DNA from: CAYSPG01 sp964432885
GTDB taxonomy: Bacteria > Bacteroidota > Bacteroidia > AKYH767-A > OLB10
Assembly: GCA_964432885.1 (NCBI GenBank)
Contig: CAYSPG010000005.1
Coordinates: 62,001 to 126,000 of the forward strand
DNA: 64,000 nt
Reading direction: 5' to 3'
The notes beneath the pieces are model-generated. The model made no database searches, was not told the origin of the DNA, and saw only the letters and a list, made by a program, of their open reading frames with translations. Both the position numbers and the translations under genes were made by a program. Positions 24,123-34,212 of this stretch are shown here, piece after piece (the stretch's first letter is position 1; each line of letters starts with the position of its first letter).

Positions 24123-24620
24123 CTATTCCAGATACACGGCATCATTGCCTGATGCAAATTCAACGCTAATGTGCTCTTTTACGGTAGTGCTTAATGTTAA
24201 CCCAACATAATCGGCAGCAATAGGATATCGTTTGTGGTCGCGGTCAACAAGCAGTACGGTGCGTATTTTTTTTACATCCGATTCCAGAAAAGGGCGCAAA
24301 CTGTACATCAGCGTTTTTCCTGAATTCAATACATCATCAACCACAATTATCACTTTATTTTTTAATTGCTTGGAGGAAATATCGCCCGACAGGGAAGGTT
24401 GAAACGGTTTTTCTTTATCAACATTTACCTGAATTAAAACTACATCAATCGAGTACGTTTTTTTTAGCACAGCCACTAATTTTTTTGCAAACACATAGCC
24501 GCTTTTTGAAATACCGGCCACGGTAATTTCCTTTTCATCATAGCAATCTTCAAAAATCTGGCAGGCAATACGCTGAATGCGCTGCGAAATTTGTTTGTTG
24601 TTTAAAAGTAATGTGCGCAT
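24123..24620 (-). CDS. PyrR-like phosphoribosyltransferase
   Basis: A 165-residue type I PRTase. The PRPP-binding loop VIIVVDDVLNSGKTLMYS is unmistakable, and the upstream GISKSGYVFAKKL is the PPi loop. Size and order fit the PyrR/uracil phosphoribosyltransferase group found across Bacteroidota. Whether it controls pyrimidine genes, as in Bacillus, or only salvages bases cannot be told; no pyr genes are nearby. A perfect promoter box (24656-24663, minus strand) precedes it. Confidence 0.85.
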   Translation of the reverse strand: MRTLLLNNKQISQRIQRIACQIFEDCYDEKEITVAGISKSGYVFAKKLVAVLKKTYSIDVVLIQVNVDKEKPFQPSLSGDISSKQLKNKVIIVVDDVLNSGKTLMYSLRPFLESDVKKIRTVLLVDRDHKRYPIAADYVGLTLSTTVKEHISVEFASGNDAVYLE

Positions 24621-24655
24621 ACCTCTTCTGTAAGAGTTAGTAAAATGTTATTTGC

Positions 24656-24663
24656 CAAATGTA
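24656..24663 (-). promoter_or_regulatory. -7 element TACATTTG for the PyrR-like gene
   Basis: Perfect TAnnTTTG on the minus strand, 35 nt upstream of the ATG at 24620. Confidence 0.6.
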
Positions 24664-24765
24664 AAAGATTGGGTTTAAAAAATGTGAACATATTTTTTAA
24701 AATATTTGGAGTTTCTAACAATTGATTTTGTACAGGATGTTATCTTTACCGCACCATTAAACCTT

Positions 24766-24773
24766 TACTTTCG
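24766..24773 (+). promoter_or_regulatory. Probable -7 element TACTTTCG for ppx/gppA
   Basis: One mismatch to TAnnTTTG. Four nt separate it from the GTG at 24778, so transcription would start at or next to the start codon and the message would be leaderless. Confidence 0.45.
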
Positions 24774-24777
24774 CTAC

Positions 24778-25776
<999 letters not shown>

Positions 25777-25840
25777 AAAAATAAGGACAGTAAACCTAAA
25801 ACTTTTTGAGCAAATCGAAATCTCTTTTTTAACGGGAAAA

Positions 25841-25870
25841 CCACAAACTTCAAACCACAAACTTCAAACA
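25841..25870. repeat. Direct repeat of ACCACAAACTTCAA
   Basis: Two adjoining near-identical copies of a 14-mer, just upstream of the response regulator ATG. This is one of several word-like short repeats in the window (see also 60771-60803 and 38222-38262). Confidence 0.8.
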
Positions 25871-25880
25871 TCTTCCTCAC

Positions 25881-27044
25881 ATGTCTCGCATATTGATTAT
25901 TGACGATGAAAAAAGCATTCGCAACTCGCTAAAAGAAATTTTAGAATACGAAAAATACAAAGTGGACGAAGCACCTGACGGCATCGAAGGGATTAAAATG
26001 GCTGAGAAGGAAAAGTACGATATTATTTTTTGTGATATTAAAATGCCAAAGATGGATGGCATCGAAGTGCTTGAAAATTTGCAGGCAAAAGTTCCTGAAT
26101 CTCCTGTGGTGATGATAAGCGGACACGGCAATATTGATACCGCTGTGGAAGCCATTAAAAAAGGAGCGTTTGATTTTATTGCCAAGCCACTTGACTTAAA
26201 CCGCATTTTAATTACCGTGCGTAACGCACAAGACAGAACAAGTCTTGTGAAAGAAACCAAAACGCTTAAACGCAAAATCACCAAAACAAGTGAAATGATT
26301 GGCGAAAGCGAAGGCATGAAAAAAATTCGCGATATGGTTGACCGCGTTGCACAAACCGATGCCCGCATAATGGTAACCGGAGGCAACGGAACCGGAAAAG
26401 AATTGGTGGCACGATGGATACATGAAAAAAGCAATCGCGCAAGTATGCCATTGGTTGAAGTAAACTGCGCAGCCATACCCAGCGAGCTTATAGAAAGCGA
26501 ATTGTTTGGTCATGAAAAAGGAGCATTTACATCTGCCATAAAACAGCGTGTTGGAAAATTTGAGCAGGCCAACGGAGGCACTTTATTTTTAGATGAAATT
26601 GGCGATATGAGCCACAGTGCACAGGCTAAAGTGTTGCGCGCATTGCAGGAAAACCGGATAACAAGGGTAGGAGGGGAGAAAGAATTTCCTGTGGATGTGC
26701 GGGTAATAGCCGCCACCAACAAAGATTTAAAAGACGAGATTGCAAAAAATAATTTCCGCGAAGATTTATACCATCGCCTTAGCGTAATTTTAATTCACGT
26801 GCCCAATCTGGATGACAGAAAGGATGACATTCCTTTGCTTGTAAATTATTTTTTAAAAGACATTTGCGATGATTACAAAATGCCCGTGCGCACCGTTGAT
26901 GCGGCAGCCATTGCCGAATTGCAAAAACTAAAATGGACAGGCAACATTCGCGAACTGCGCAATGTGGTTGAGCGTTTGGTTATACTTGGTGGCAAAACTA
27001 TTTCTAAGGAAGATGTTTTGAGTTTTGTTTCGATGCCGAGGTAA
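25881..27044 (+). CDS. Sigma-54-type response regulator lacking a DNA-binding domain
   Basis: The 387-residue protein has a receiver domain at 1-120 (phospho-acceptor D52 in IIFCDIKMPKMDG; K102 in AKPLD). An AAA+ sigma-54 interaction domain follows at about 138-375, with Walker A GGNGTGKE (167-174), the loop-1 sigma-54 contact GAFTSA (214-219, canonical GAFTGA), Walker B GGTLFLDEIGDM and the arginine-finger block NFREDLYHRL. It stops after NIRELRNVVERL plus about 20 residues, so the usual C-terminal Fis-type helix-turn-helix is absent. It may act from solution on sigma-54 holoenzyme, as some HTH-less activators do, or serve another AAA+ role. No histidine kinase is adjacent. Confidence 0.88.
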   Translation: MSRILIIDDEKSIRNSLKEILEYEKYKVDEAPDGIEGIKMAEKEKYDIIFCDIKMPKMDGIEVLENLQAKVPESPVVMISGHGNIDTAVEAIKKGAFDFIAKPLDLNRILITVRNAQDRTSLVKETKTLKRKITKTSEMIGESEGMKKIRDMVDRVAQTDARIMVTGGNGTGKELVARWIHEKSNRASMPLVEVNCAAIPSELIESELFGHEKGAFTSAIKQRVGKFEQANGGTLFLDEIGDMSHSAQAKVLRALQENRITRVGGEKEFPVDVRVIAATNKDLKDEIAKNNFREDLYHRLSVILIHVPNLDDRKDDIPLLVNYFLKDICDDYKMPVRTVDAAAIAELQKLKWTGNIRELRNVVERLVILGGKTISKEDVLSFVSMPR

Positions 27045-27281
27045 TCTTTGGCCATAGCCCCGAAGTTTCATGGAACAGATTAATAATTATTAGAAAATGA
27101 ATGTTCTCAGTTTTTTAATTCTGTGAACTTATTTAATGTGGTCTTCGGCCTATTTCCTCAAAATCAATGGTAGTTTTCTAAAAAGTAACCAAGATTTTAT
27201 ATCGTTTCTGAATAAAATATTTAATCACGTAAAAATATTCACCTTTCGCCAAATAAAATCGGGTTTACCTACACGTAATTA

Positions 27282-27289
27282 TATATTTG
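27282..27289 (+). promoter_or_regulatory. -7 element TATATTTG for the large T9SS gene
   Basis: Perfect TAnnTTTG match 25 nt before the ATG at 27315. It also argues against the in-frame upstream start at 27291, which would be only 2 nt past the box. The 237 bp between the previous gene and this box hold nothing else recognisable. Confidence 0.6.
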
Positions 27290-27314
27290 GTTGCTTCTAT
27301 TAAAATCACCTGTT

Positions 27315-30300
27315 ATGTATAAAAAAATTACTATTTCAATGTTGTTTTTTAGCTTATGTGTTTTAAAAAGCAATGCCCAAATGCAAAAAGCCAATTTCCA
27401 GGATTCGCTGGTAAGCAGCGGATGGAACCAGGTGGAAGGTTTTGAGTTTGATGCTACAGGACAAATGTATGTTTGGGAAAAAGATGGATATGTTTGGGTG
27501 GTAGATACCAACGGTAACAAACTTGCAACCCCACTTTTAGACATACGCGAAGAAGTTGGCGGATGGCGTGATCATGGATTAAATGGTTTTGCTTTAGATC
27601 CAAACTTTAGAACCAATGGGTACTACTATTGTATGTACACTGTTGACCGGCATCATCTAATTAATTTTGGTACCGGTTCATACAACAGCACTTTTGATAC
27701 ATACTTTGCCGCCACCATTGTGCGTGTAACACGATATCAGGCAAGCAGTGCTACAAATTTTACAACAACAGTAGCAGGTAGTCGTTTTGTATTGATTGGC
27801 GAAACCAAAAAAACAGGAATTCCATTGCTTCACGAATCGCATAGCGGAGGGCAGTTGGTATTTGGTGATGATGGAACGCTTTTAATTACAACTGGTGATG
27901 GTGCAAGTTATGGCACTGTTGACTCAGGAAGTATTTCTCACACCTATTATTCGCAGGCACTTACCGACTCAATTATTACCACAAAAGAAAACGTGGGTGC
28001 GTTTAGAAGTCAGTTGCTTGATTGCCTTAATGGAAAAGTTTTGCGTATAGATCCAATGACAGGAAACGGTGTTGCAAGCAATCCTTATTATAGTGCTGCA
28101 GAGCCACGAAGTGCTAAATCAAGAGTGTGGGCATCGGGATTGCGTAATCCGTTTAGAATGTGTAAGCGGCCTAATACCGGTAACACCGACCCAACTGCTG
28201 CTGATCCCGGAACGCTTTACATTGGCGATGTGGGTTGGACTATTTGGGAAGATATTAACGTGTGCAATGCACCCGGACAAAATTTTGGATGGCCCAATTA
28301 CGAAGGGCTTACAGTACACAGCGGTTACAATAGTTGCACTACCAAAAATCTTGATTCACCAAATCCGCTTTATGGTGTTGGCGGTTGCACGCGCCAATAT
28401 TTATATTTTAACGAGTTAATTAAGCAACCCACACAAAATGGAGTAGTTAATTTTCCGATTGTTACCTGTAACGGGCAAACCGGAAATGTGCCTGCAAATA
28501 TTCCACATTGGGTGCATACACGACCATCTATAGATTACCGCCACGGCACCACCCAAGCCCGGACAGGAATTTGGAGCGGAAACAACGCTGCCGAAGTTAA
28601 TTTAGGTGCAGGCGGAAGCCCTGTTACAGGAGCAAGTTTTCCGGGTAATGCTGCTGTGGGTGGGGTTTGGTACACTGGAAATAAATATCCGGCACAATTT
28701 CAAAATACTTATTTCCATGCTGATTATGGAGCTGCCTGGATTAAAAATTTTGTTTATAACGCTGCTGATGTTCCTTTAGCTGCTGACTCATTTGGAAAAA
28801 ATATGGGTGCCGTGGTTTTTCTTACCATGAATCCCAAAGATCAGTTTTTATGGTATGTACGATATCCCGATCAAATTAGAAAAATTAAGTACGCTCTTTC
28901 GGTAAATAATTACCCAACTGCCGTTGCAACACAAGATTTCGTTTATGGAGCTTCAGGTTTAATAGTAAACTTTACGGGAAACCAAAGCACCGACCCCGAA
29001 AACCAACCTCTATCTTACTCGTGGAATTTTGGTGATGGCACACCTTTATCTATAGTTGCAAACCCTACACATACATTTAATGCGCCCCCAGGAGTGCCGA
29101 CCACCTATACGGTTTCGCTTACTGTAACCGACAATGCTTTGCAATCAAACACTACAACACTTAAGGTATATATAAATAATACTCCTCCTGTTATTCAAAT
29201 TACCAGCCCTGTAAACAATTCGCTTTATACCATGGCCTCAAATTCAAACCTGATGTGCACAGCCAATGTTACCGACCTTGAGCATACAGCCGCACAACTA
29301 AGTTATCAATGGCAAACAATACTGCATCATAACTCGCATGAGCATCCTGAAAGTGTAAATACAAACACGATTGCGTCAACTACCATAACACCTCAGGGCT
29401 GCAATGGCGAAACATTTTTTTACGAAATAAAATTAACGGTTACTGATGCCCAAGGATTATCTGCTACTACCAGTTCTTATATTTATCCTGCATGTAGTGC
29501 TTCGGTTGCTGCTTTTACTGTTAGCGATACGGTGCCTTGTACAGGAGCTGCAATAAACTTTACCGACCAAAGTTCAAGTCTCCCTGACACGTATTTATGG
29601 TCATTTACGGGAGGAACTCCTGCAACATCATCTGTTAAAAATCCTTCGGTGGTTTATAGTTCACCAGGAACGTATCCTGTAAGTTTAACAGTAAGTAATA
29701 TTTGGGGAAGTAACACGTTAACAAAAACAGGTTACATCACAGTTGGATTAAGTCCTGTAATAAATATAAATCCATCTTCAGCTTCTATTTGTTTTGGCCA
29801 AAGCGCCAGCCTAACTGCAAGTGGAGCACAAGTTTATAACTGGAGCCCATCAACAGGGTTAAATGTTACAAGTGGAGCAACTGTAGTTGCAAGCCCAACT
29901 AACACAACTACCTATACGGTTACAGCAACCAATCCGGGTTGTGCGTCAGCCGCAAGCGTAAGCATAACGGTAACAGTAGCTCCTTCAAACCCTGCAATAA
30001 CACCATCAGGCATCGTTTCGATTTGCGAAGGAACAGCTACCACATTAACGGCAACTGCCGGTTTGGGATATTCTTATCAATGGTATAAAAACAATGTACT
30101 GCAGGTTGGAGCTACAAGTGTAACTTTAGCAACCGGAGATGCAGGAACTTATTCCTGTAAAATTACTTCAGGACTTTGCACTGCATCCAGCAACAGTGTA
30201 GTTGTAACAAAAATAAATAACCCCAACCCTAGCGTAAGCTACACAACACCTTTAACCTTTTGTTCACCAGGAAATGTAACGTTCACAGCTAATACTTTTG

Positions 30301-31667
30301 CAGGTGTTGCATATCAGTGGCAGAAAAACAGTGTTGACATTTTAGGAGCTACTAACCAAACATTTGTTGCCAACACAACCGGTAAATACCGAGTAAAAGA
30401 AACAGCCAATGGGTGTACCAAACAAGGACAGGATGTACAGGTAAATGTAAACGCCACTTCGGTAACTGCTGTTATAAGTGCGGCAGGCCCTGTTTCATTT
30501 TGCACCGGTGGGTCGGTAACACTAAGTGTTGATAATGCTATACCCGGTTATAATTACCAATGGAAAAATAATGGAACTGATATATCAGGAGCTACGTTAA
30601 ATAACTATGTGGCAACAAGTGCCGGAGTTTTTACGTGTGCAATAAGTGCTTCGTGCGGCACCTCGGTATCAAATGCCATAACTGTTTCAACCAGTGGAAT
30701 TGCGGCTTTGGTAAACCCAAGTGGTTCGATAATAATATGCAATGGTGCTACTGCTAATTTATCGGCAAATACAGGAGCAGGCTATTCTCATCAATGGTTA
30801 TTAAACGGAGTAAATATTGCTGGCGCTACAAATGCAACTTACAATGCAACTACTGCAGGAAATTATTCTGTTGCCATCAACTCGCCATGCGGAAATGCAA
30901 CATCGGCTGCAACCACGGTAACCATTGCACCATTAACAGCAAGTGCATCGCCCATACTAACTACAGTTTGCGAAGGACAGGCTGCAACCTTTACAGCCAA
31001 TACAGGATATAACTTTTCCTATCAATGGATACGAAACGGGGCAGCCATATCAGGTGCTACTTCCTCATCCTATGCCACATCGCAGGCTGCAAACTATACG
31101 GTGATGATAACTCAAGCAGGTGCTTGTACAGCAACATCGAACCAGGTAACGCTTAGTGTAATTAATAATCCAAAGCCAACAATAACAGCTGGTGGCCCCA
31201 CCACATTTTGTGCGGGCGGAAGTGTAACATTTACCGCAAATACTTTTGCAGGAGTAGTTTATCAATGGCAAAAAAACTCAGCCAACATTGCCGGTGCCAC
31301 TCAGCAAAACTATACGGCACTTACCACAGGACAGTATCGTGTGGTTGAAACAGCAAATGGCTGCAGCAAAATAGCCACACCGGTGCAAGTAACAGTAAAC
31401 TGCAAACTTAATGGCGATGAAGTTGATCATGCCGACATTAAGGTGATGCCTAACCCTACCAATGGTAAATTGAAAATTGAAATTGAAAATTATGATGGCA
31501 ATGAACTTGCATATAAAGTAATAGATATGCTTGGTAAGATAGTTTTTGTGTCAGAGGCTTTCCAATCAGAACATGAAATTAGTTTAAACGAGCTTCAAGA
31601 CGGTATTTATTTTTTAAATATCAAATCGGCAGGTCTTAACAAAACAATTAAAATTGTGAAGCAGTAG
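27315..31667 (+). CDS. Large secreted PQQ-type sugar dehydrogenase-like protein with PKD and Ig-like repeats, T9SS substrate
   Basis: A 1450-residue protein starting at MYKKITISMLFFSL with a signal peptide ending about SNAQ. About 25-540 is a glucose/sorbosone dehydrogenase-like six-bladed propeller: VEGFEFDATGQMYVWEKDG, HGLNGFALDPNF, GGQLVFGDDGTLLITTGDG, GLRNPFRMC and GDVGWTIWEDINV. PKD domains follow (about 545-630, with SYSWNFGDGTP, and about 725-805). Then come six to eight Ig-like repeats of about 85-90 residues with the pattern C-x-G-x-x-x-x-(L/F)-(T/S)-A...Y-x-Y-Q-W-x-x-N-G...ISGAT. The last about 80 residues are a T9SS type A domain (VMPNPTNGKLKIEIENYDGN). Likely displayed on the surface; substrate unknown. 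Confidence 0.85.
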   Translation: MYKKITISMLFFSLCVLKSNAQMQKANFQDSLVSSGWNQVEGFEFDATGQMYVWEKDGYVWVVDTNGNKLATPLLDIREEVGGWRDHGLNGFALDPNFRTNGYYYCMYTVDRHHLINFGTGSYNSTFDTYFAATIVRVTRYQASSATNFTTTVAGSRFVLIGETKKTGIPLLHESHSGGQLVFGDDGTLLITTGDGASYGTVDSGSISHTYYSQALTDSIITTKENVGAFRSQLLDCLNGKVLRIDPMTGNGVASNPYYSAAEPRSAKSRVWASGLRNPFRMCKRPNTGNTDPTAADPGTLYIGDVGWTIWEDINVCNAPGQNFGWPNYEGLTVHSGYNSCTTKNLDSPNPLYGVGGCTRQYLYFNELIKQPTQNGVVNFPIVTCNGQTGNVPANIPHWVHTRPSIDYRHGTTQARTGIWSGNNAAEVNLGAGGSPVTGASFPGNAAVGGVWYTGNKYPAQFQNTYFHADYGAAWIKNFVYNAADVPLAADSFGKNMGAVVFLTMNPKDQFLWYVRYPDQIRKIKYALSVNNYPTAVATQDFVYGASGLIVNFTGNQSTDPENQPLSYSWNFGDGTPLSIVANPTHTFNAPPGVPTTYTVSLTVTDNALQSNTTTLKVYINNTPPVIQITSPVNNSLYTMASNSNLMCTANVTDLEHTAAQLSYQWQTILHHNSHEHPESVNTNTIASTTITPQGCNGETFFYEIKLTVTDAQGLSATTSSYIYPACSASVAAFTVSDTVPCTGAAINFTDQSSSLPDTYLWSFTGGTPATSSVKNPSVVYSSPGTYPVSLTVSNIWGSNTLTKTGYITVGLSPVININPSSASICFGQSASLTASGAQVYNWSPSTGLNVTSGATVVASPTNTTTYTVTATNPGCASAASVSITVTVAPSNPAITPSGIVSICEGTATTLTATAGLGYSYQWYKNNVLQVGATSVTLATGDAGTYSCKITSGLCTASSNSVVVTKINNPNPSVSYTTPLTFCSPGNVTFTANTFAGVAYQWQKNSVDILGATNQTFVANTTGKYRVKETANGCTKQGQDVQVNVNATSVTAVISAAGPVSFCTGGSVTLSVDNAIPGYNYQWKNNGTDISGATLNNYVATSAGVFTCAISASCGTSVSNAITVSTSGIAALVNPSGSIIICNGATANLSANTGAGYSHQWLLNGVNIAGATNATYNATTAGNYSVAINSPCGNATSAATTVTIAPLTASASPILTTVCEGQAATFTANTGYNFSYQWIRNGAAISGATSSSYATSQAANYTVMITQAGACTATSNQVTLSVINNPKPTITAGGPTTFCAGGSVTFTANTFAGVVYQWQKNSANIAGATQQNYTALTTGQYRVVETANGCSKIATPVQVTVNCKLNGDEVDHADIKVMPNPTNGKLKIEIENYDGNELAYKVIDMLGKIVFVSEAFQSEHEISLNELQDGIYFLNIKSAGLNKTIKIVKQ

Positions 31668-31692
31668 TATTTAAGCTAAATATTAGCTTCTA

Positions 31693-31728
31693 AAAAAAAT
31701 CACGCACTAATTTGTGCGTGATTTTTTT
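31693..31728. terminator. Bidirectional terminator between convergent genes
   Basis: Perfect 15-bp stem: seven A plus TCACGCAC (31693-31707) pair with GTGCGTGA plus seven T (31714-31728), with a 6-nt loop TAATTT. T-runs flank both sides, so it can stop the T9SS gene on the plus strand and the dipeptidase gene on the minus strand. Confidence 0.93.
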
Positions 31729-31742
31729 TAAGGTTCTACAGC

Positions 31743-33134
31743 TTACTTAGAACTCATCTCGGCATAGTATTTATAAAAGTAAGGAATGGTTTCAATGCCT
31801 TTATAAAAATTAAATAGCCCATACTTTTCATTGGGTGAGTGAAGGTTATCGCTATCAAGCCCAAATCCAAACAAAACACTTTTTAAGCCAAGCTCTTTTT
31901 CAAACAATGCAACAATAGGAATACTGCCACCACCACGTGTGGCAATGGGTTTTTTGCCAAAGGTTTGTTCCATGGCTTTGCTTGCTGCTATAAAAGGAAT
32001 TGAGTCGGTAGGTGTTAACACAGGCTCACCACCATGATGTGCGTGCACCGATACCTTTACATAAGAAGGTGCAATGCTTTTAAAATGATCTTCAAAAAGT
32101 TTGGCAATCTTCTCGCTGCTTTGGTTTGGAACAAGGCGCATTGAAATTTTAGCATTGGCTTTTGAAGGCAATACTGTTTTTGCACCTTCGCCTGTGTATC
32201 CGCTCCATATTCCATTTACTTCAAGGGTAGGGCGTATGCTGGTGCGCTCAATGGATGTGTACCCTTTTTCTCCCCACACTTCGTTAATTCCTAAATCTTT
32301 TTTGTACTCATCTTCGCTAAATGGAATTTTTGCCAGATCGGCCCTGTCGGCATCACTTACCGTTTGCACATCATTATAAAATCCTTTTACGGTAATGTGA
32401 TTATTTTCATCATGCATACTTGCAATCATTTTACACAATATAGTAGCAGGATTAGCAACCGCACCGCCATACACTCCGCTGTGCAAATCGCGGTTGGGGC
32501 CAATAACTTCCACTTCCATGTAAGCCAATCCGCGCAAGCCCACATCAATGGATGGCGTATCATTAGCAATCATTGAAGTGTCCGAAATCAAAACCACATT
32601 GGCTTTAAGTTTTTCTTTGTTATCGCGAATAAAAATGCCAAGGTTGCTTGATCCTACTTCTTCTTCTCCCTCAATCATAAACTTAATGTTGCAAGGCAAT
32701 GTATTTGTTTTCATCATGGCTTCAAATGCTTTTACGTGCATATAAACCTGCCCTTTATCATCACACGAACCGCGCGCGTAAATGGCACCTTCGGGATGTA
32801 AATCGGTTTTTTTTATCACCGGTTCAAAGGGTCCGCTGTGCCAAAGGTTTAGCGGGTCGGGAGGTTGCACATCATAGTGTCCATACACAAGCACTGTTGG
32901 CTTTTTTGGGTCAATTATTTTTTCGGCATATACAATGGGATGTCCTGCTGTAGGGCATATTTCGGCTTTATCAACATCGGCATCAAGTAAACGTGCTTTA
33001 ACAAATTCGGCAGCACGTATCATATCATCTTTATGTACTGAGTTGGCGCTTACAGATGGAATTTTTAGCAAGTCAAGCAATTCGTTTAAAAAACGGTCTT
33101 TGTTGGTTTGGATGTAATCGTGGGTTTGTTGCAT
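31743..33134 (-). CDS. M20-family dipeptidase
   Basis: A 463-residue cytoplasmic metallopeptidase of the carnosinase/ArgE/DapE class, cleaving dipeptides. Zinc-site motifs are VLVYGHYDVQPPDP (H86), RGSCDDKGQ (D125/D126) and IEGEEEVGS (E157-E159, with the general base and a ligand). A late H is in SDNLHSPNEKYG. The insert domain (about 200-310) is the dimerisation lobe, with DLHSGVYGG. The closest named groups are CNDP-like dipeptidases. It lies 62 bp downstream of fabD on the same strand; the gap holds a small palindrome (33153-33168). Confidence 0.92.
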   Translation of the reverse strand: MQQTHDYIQTNKDRFLNELLDLLKIPSVSANSVHKDDMIRAAEFVKARLLDADVDKAEICPTAGHPIVYAEKIIDPKKPTVLVYGHYDVQPPDPLNLWHSGPFEPVIKKTDLHPEGAIYARGSCDDKGQVYMHVKAFEAMMKTNTLPCNIKFMIEGEEEVGSSNLGIFIRDNKEKLKANVVLISDTSMIANDTPSIDVGLRGLAYMEVEVIGPNRDLHSGVYGGAVANPATILCKMIASMHDENNHITVKGFYNDVQTVSDADRADLAKIPFSEDEYKKDLGINEVWGEKGYTSIERTSIRPTLEVNGIWSGYTGEGAKTVLPSKANAKISMRLVPNQSSEKIAKLFEDHFKSIAPSYVKVSVHAHHGGEPVLTPTDSIPFIAASKAMEQTFGKKPIATRGGGSIPIVALFEKELGLKSVLFGFGLDSDNLHSPNEKYGLFNFYKGIETIPYFYKYYAEMSSK

Positions 33135-33152
33135 ATATAAAAATGTTTGAAG

Positions 33153-33168
33153 TCCCGATACTTCGGGA
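33153..33168. repeat. Small palindrome TCCCGATACTTCGGGA
   Basis: Perfect 6-bp arms TCCCGA/TCGGGA around TACT, between fabD and the dipeptidase gene. It has no T-run and is too short to be a good terminator. The word looks like a dispersed genomic motif rather than an operator. Confidence 0.5.
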
Positions 33169-33196
33169 GATGTTAAGGGTTTGTTAGTTGTGAAAA

Positions 33197-34075
33197 TTAA
33201 ATACTGGACACAACGGCTTCTTTGTTTATTTTTTTTATCAACCCCTGCAGCACCTTGCCGGGGCCGGCTTCAATAAATTCGGTAGCGCCACCGGTCATCA
33301 TGTTGCCAATGGTTTGCGTCCAGCGCACAGGAGCTGTTAGCTGCGCTACAAGGTTATTTTTTATTTCGTCTGGGTTTGAATGAGGCTGCGCATCTACGTT
33401 TTGATAAACAGGGCATACCGGGTTATTAAATTTTGTATTGTTAATAGCAGCGGCAAGTCTTTCGCGGGCAGGCTCCATAAGCGGTGAGTGAAACGCGCCT
33501 CCTACCGGAAGTATAAGAGCACGCCTTGCACCGGCAGCAGTTAACTTTTCGCATGCAGTTTTTACACCATTAATACTACCCGAAATAACAAGCTGACCCG
33601 GGCAATTATAATTGGCACACACCACCACATCGTTTACCATGGCACAAATTTCTTCCACTATATTGTCGTCCATTCCTATAATAGCAGCCATGGTTGAGGG
33701 TTGCATTTCGCAGGCAGCCTGCATGGCCAGCGCACGTTCCATAACAAGTTTAAGAGCATCTTTAAACGCGAGGGTTTTATTTGCCACCAAAGCCGAAAAC
33801 TCACCAAGTGAATGGCCTGCTACCATGCCCGGTATAAAAGCACTGCCCGCAGTTGCAACCAGTGCGCACGAGTGAATAAATATGGCAGGTTGTGTAACAC
33901 GAGTTTGCTTTAGTTCTTCATCTGTACCGCCAAACATAATATCGCTTATGCGGAAACCAATAATGCTATTTGCGGTTTCAAATATATTTTTTGCAACTTC
34001 TGATGTCTGATATAATTCATTGCCCATGCCAACAAACTGCGAACCCTGCCCGGGAAAAATGTATGCTTTGCTCAT
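33197..34075 (-). CDS. fabD: Malonyl-CoA:ACP transacylase
   Basis: Loads malonyl groups on ACP for fatty-acid synthesis. The 292-residue protein starts with AYIFPGQGSQ, has nucleophile S89 in MVAGHSLGEFSAL, R116-region VMERALAMQ and catalytic H196 in GGAFHSPLM, and ends with the ACP-contact segment EAGPGKVLQGLIKKI. Normal length. A possible promoter box (TATCTTCG, 34132-34139) lies upstream, divergent from the EamA transporter. No other fab genes are adjacent. Confidence 0.96.
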   Translation of the reverse strand: MSKAYIFPGQGSQFVGMGNELYQTSEVAKNIFETANSIIGFRISDIMFGGTDEELKQTRVTQPAIFIHSCALVATAGSAFIPGMVAGHSLGEFSALVANKTLAFKDALKLVMERALAMQAACEMQPSTMAAIIGMDDNIVEEICAMVNDVVVCANYNCPGQLVISGSINGVKTACEKLTAAGARRALILPVGGAFHSPLMEPARERLAAAINNTKFNNPVCPVYQNVDAQPHSNPDEIKNNLVAQLTAPVRWTQTIGNMMTGGATEFIEAGPGKVLQGLIKKINKEAVVSSI

Positions 34076-34131
34076 AAAAAAAGGTGTTGGTTAAATTCTG
34101 ATACAAATAATGCTAGAAAATATTAACAGCA

Positions 34132-34139
34132 CGAAGATA
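34132..34139 (-). promoter_or_regulatory. Possible -7 element TATCTTCG for fabD
   Basis: Matches TAnnTTTG with one C on the minus strand, 56 nt before the fabD ATG. Confidence 0.35.
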
Positions 34140-34212
34140 GAAAAATGTGTTTATTGTAAAACATGTAAAATGGTTGTTAATAGCTTTATTTGTATCCAAT
34201 TAAAAAACAGCA

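Noticed and set aside
27045..27281. RNA gene or riboswitch in the gap before the large T9SS gene
   Set aside because: No conserved riboswitch core or long stem was seen; the sequence is AT-rich without structure.
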